NCBI GenBank assembly: GCA_021784375.1
Contig: JAJXSV010000030.1
Location: forward strand, 1-14,668
Length of the DNA stretch: 14,668 nucleotides
Reading direction: 5' to 3'
Origin: Actinomycetes bacterium
Lineage (GTDB): Bacteria > Actinomycetota > Actinomycetes > S36-B12 > UBA5976
The notes under the pieces were generated by a model, which worked only from the letters and a program-made list of their open reading frames with translations, did no database searches and had not been told where the DNA came from. Below, in pieces: positions 12,598 through 14,668 of this stretch; position 1 is the first letter of the stretch; the number at the start of each line of letters is the position of its first letter. The translations under genes were made by a program, and so were the position numbers.

Positions 12598-14668
12598 TCA
12601 CGCCGCCAGGTTGCGCATCACCCGGAGGAGCACGGACATGGAGGCGAGCGTCGGCTCGTCGAGCGCGCCGATCTCCGCGAGCGTCGCCTTCGCGCGTGCC
12701 ACCGCGCCCCGGTTCGACGACTCCCAGGCATCCACGCGCTGCGGTGCGGGCAGGCCCACATCACTGGACGCCGCGATGCGTCCGACGATGGAAGCCGTTG
12801 CCGCGTAGAGGTCGCTCCGCAATGCCAGGCGCGCCAGGGTGTCCCAACGGCTGTCCCGCCGCAATCGCGTGATGCGCGTGAGCGCCGGGTCCACCTCGTA
12901 GCGCTGGGAGAACTCGTAGTACAAGGGGAGGATCGTCTCCGGCGACTCGCCACAGGTGTCCGCGATGTCGAACACGTCGAGGAGCGCGAAGGAGTCGAGG
13001 AGCGCCACCACCGTGCCGGCGATGTCCGCCGGTACTCCCGCGCGGACGTGCTCGTCCCGCAGCAACTCCAGGTTGGCGCGCTCCACGCCGAGGATGTAAT
13101 CGGGCACCGACGGCGACCACCGCTCCACCAGCGGCTGCAGACGGCCGATGAGACGGGTCACATCGAGGCCCGCACCGTGGCGCTGCAGCAGCCAGCGGGT
13201 CGCGCGGTCGAGCAGACGCCGCATCTCGAGTTGCATGCGGTCCTGCTCGACAGTCGGGACGCGGTTGTCCAACGCGTTCACCTGATCCCAGACCGCCTGC
13301 AGTCCGAACACCTCGATGGCGACGGTGGCTGCCTTCACGACCTCGACCGCAGAGGAGTTCGTCTCCTCCATGGCGCGGAACACGAAGTTGATGCCACCGA
13401 TGCTGAGGACGGTGTTCGAGGTGACGGTGTTGATGATCTGCGCCCGTAGGGGGTGGCGGTCAAGCAGGTCCGGGTATCGCTCGACGAGCGTGTGCGGGAA
13501 GTAGCGGCGCAGCATGACGGCGAACCACGGATCGTCGGCCAACCCGCCCTCCGCCAGTGCATGCACCAAGGAGATCTTCGAGTAGGCGAGGAGCACGCAG
13601 AACTCCGGCGAGAGCAGGCCCTGCTGGAGGGCCGCCCGGGCACCGAGTTCAGCGTCAGCGGGCAGGTACTCGAGTGCGCGGTCGAGCAGCCCCGACCGCT
13701 CGAGTTCGGCGATCATCCGTCGATCCACACTCACCATGCGCGCGGCCTCGGTGCGCGCGAGGCCGAGCATGACGTTCTGCCCGTAGTTGTCCGCGATCAC
13801 ATGCGCTGCGACCTCGTCGGTCATGGAGGCGAGCAGGGCGACGCGCTCGTCCATGGTCAACTGACTCGACGCGAGCAGTGGCTGCAGGAGGATCTTGATG
13901 TTGACCTCGTGGTCCGAGGTGTCGACGCCCGCGGAGTTGTCGATGGCGTCCGTGTTGATGCGCACTCCGGCCCGTGCGGCTTCGATGCGGCCCAGCTGCG
14001 TGCAGCCCAGGTTGCCGCCCTCGCCGACGACCCGGCAGCGCAGTTCGTCACCGTTCACGCGGATGTAGTCGTTGGCCTTGTCCCCGACGTCCGCGTGGGA
14101 CTGGGAACGGGCCTTCACGTAGGTGCCGATGCCACCGTTCCAGAGCAGATCGACGGGTGCCCGCAGGATGGCCGCGATGAGTTCCGCCGGCGAGAGCGCG
14201 GCACGATCGTCGCTGATCCCGAGTGCGGCCCGGGCCTCTGCGGTGACTTCGATCGACTTGAGCGAGCGTGAGTACACGCCGCCGCCCTGTGAGATGCGCG
14301 CGACGTCGTAATCGGCCCAACTGGAACGCGGCAGGGCGAACAGGCGCCGCCGCTCCTCCAGGCTCGCTGCGGCGTCCGGATTGGGGTCGATGAAGATGTC
14401 GCGATGGTCGAACGCCGCAACCAGGCGCATATGGGGGGACAGCAGCATGCCGTTGCCGAACACGTCCCCACTCATGTCGCCGATGCCGACTGCGGTGAAC
14501 GCCTGCGCCTGGGTGTCGATGCCGAGTTCACGGAAGTGCCGCTTCACGGCCTCCCACGCGCCACGCGCCGTGATGCCCATCGCCTTGTGGTCGTAGCCGA
14601 TGGAGCCTCCGGAGGCGAAGGCGTCGTCGAGCCAGAAGCCGTACTCATGCGCAACTGCATTGGCCAGG
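12598..14668 (-). CDS. large NAD-specific glutamate dehydrogenase, C-terminal 689 residues (N-terminus outside window)
   Basis: The frame enters from the right edge without interruption; the internal ATG at 14580 is not the start, because family-typical sequence (FASGGSIGYDHK, complement of about 14593-14628) lies upstream of it. Next come MGITARGAWEAVKRHFRELG and GIGDMSGDVFGNGML, the dinucleotide-binding part of the catalytic domain, then INTDAIDNSAGVDTSDHEVNIK. A long helical C-terminal region ends at the TGA at 12598-12600. This is the pattern of the 'Bac_GDH' class, whose members are about 1600 residues, found in Streptomyces, Mycobacterium and Pseudomonas. They catalyse NAD-dependent oxidative deamination of glutamate to 2-oxoglutarate and ammonia, mainly in catabolism, and are allosterically or FHA-protein regulated in actinobacteria. 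No frameshift is seen in the visible part. Confidence 0.95.
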   Translation of the reverse strand, partial: LANAVAHEYGFWLDDAFASGGSIGYDHKAMGITARGAWEAVKRHFRELGIDTQAQAFTAVGIGDMSGDVFGNGMLLSPHMRLVAAFDHRDIFIDPNPDAAASLEERRRLFALPRSSWADYDVARISQGGGVYSRSLKSIEVTAEARAALGISDDRAALSPAELIAAILRAPVDLLWNGGIGTYVKARSQSHADVGDKANDYIRVNGDELRCRVVGEGGNLGCTQLGRIEAARAGVRINTDAIDNSAGVDTSDHEVNIKILLQPLLASSQLTMDERVALLASMTDEVAAHVIADNYGQNVMLGLARTEAARMVSVDRRMIAELERSGLLDRALEYLPADAELGARAALQQGLLSPEFCVLLAYSKISLVHALAEGGLADDPWFAVMLRRYFPHTLVERYPDLLDRHPLRAQIINTVTSNTVLSIGGINFVFRAMEETNSSAVEVVKAATVAIEVFGLQAVWDQVNALDNRVPTVEQDRMQLEMRRLLDRATRWLLQRHGAGLDVTRLIGRLQPLVERWSPSVPDYILGVERANLELLRDEHVRAGVPADIAGTVVALLDSFALLDVFDIADTCGESPETILPLYYEFSQRYEVDPALTRITRLRRDSRWDTLARLALRSDLYAATASIVGRIAASSDVGLPAPQRVDAWESSNRGAVARAKATLAEIGALDEPTLASMSVLLRVMRNLAA

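Noticed and set aside
14580..14668. Start of the glutamate dehydrogenase at the ATG at 14580
   Set aside because: Conserved catalytic-domain sequence continues upstream of that ATG to the window edge, so the true start is outside.

Overview
The window is very GC-rich, densely packed DNA with G/C-ending codons, short gene gaps and several start codons that appear to lack a ribosome binding site. Together with the gene types (a large NAD-dependent glutamate dehydrogenase, a mycobacterial-style heterodimeric ABC exporter with a Gly/Pro/Met-rich N-terminus, and a Nur-type nickel operator) this points to an actinobacterium. No mobile element, tRNA, rRNA or CRISPR array is visible.

Region 1 (1-4511) looks like a catabolic module for trans-4-hydroxy-L-proline. 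A DadA-like FAD oxidoreductase (minus strand, C-terminus cut by the window edge) diverges from a three-gene operon: a dihydrodipicolinate-synthase-fold lyase/deaminase, a proline racemase/4-hydroxyproline epimerase with both catalytic cysteines, and an aldehyde dehydrogenase. In order of reaction these would be epimerase, D-hydroxyproline dehydrogenase, pyrroline-4-hydroxy-2-carboxylate deaminase and 2-oxoglutarate semialdehyde dehydrogenase, ending at 2-oxoglutarate. The 73-bp divergent gap holds a perfect 16-bp AT-rich palindrome, a likely operator.

Region 2 (4578-6095) has a 12-helix MFS transporter followed closely by a small antibiotic-biosynthesis-monooxygenase (ABM) fold protein.

Region 3 (6182-7359) is a translationally coupled pair: a 100-residue protein resembling the 'virulence factor' family (Pfam PF13769) and a homocysteine S-methyltransferase-domain protein without a B12 domain. 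I recall similar small proteins near one-carbon/corrinoid methyltransfer genes, so a one-carbon role is likely, but no corrinoid protein is present here.

Region 4 (7441-11150) encodes two overlapping half-transporters forming a heterodimeric ABC exporter with one degenerate and one canonical ATP site. It is followed by a 304-bp gap with two perfect 61-bp tandem repeats, each carrying a 9-bp inverted repeat.

Region 5 (11419-12582) is a NiCoT nickel/cobalt permease gene whose apparent leaderless promoter is covered by a near-perfect Nur box, so it is probably a nickel-repressed nickel importer. Region 6 (12598 to the window end, minus strand) is the C-terminal 689 residues of a large NAD-specific glutamate dehydrogenase, convergent with the permease gene.

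All assignments come from reading motifs and context; no database search was run.
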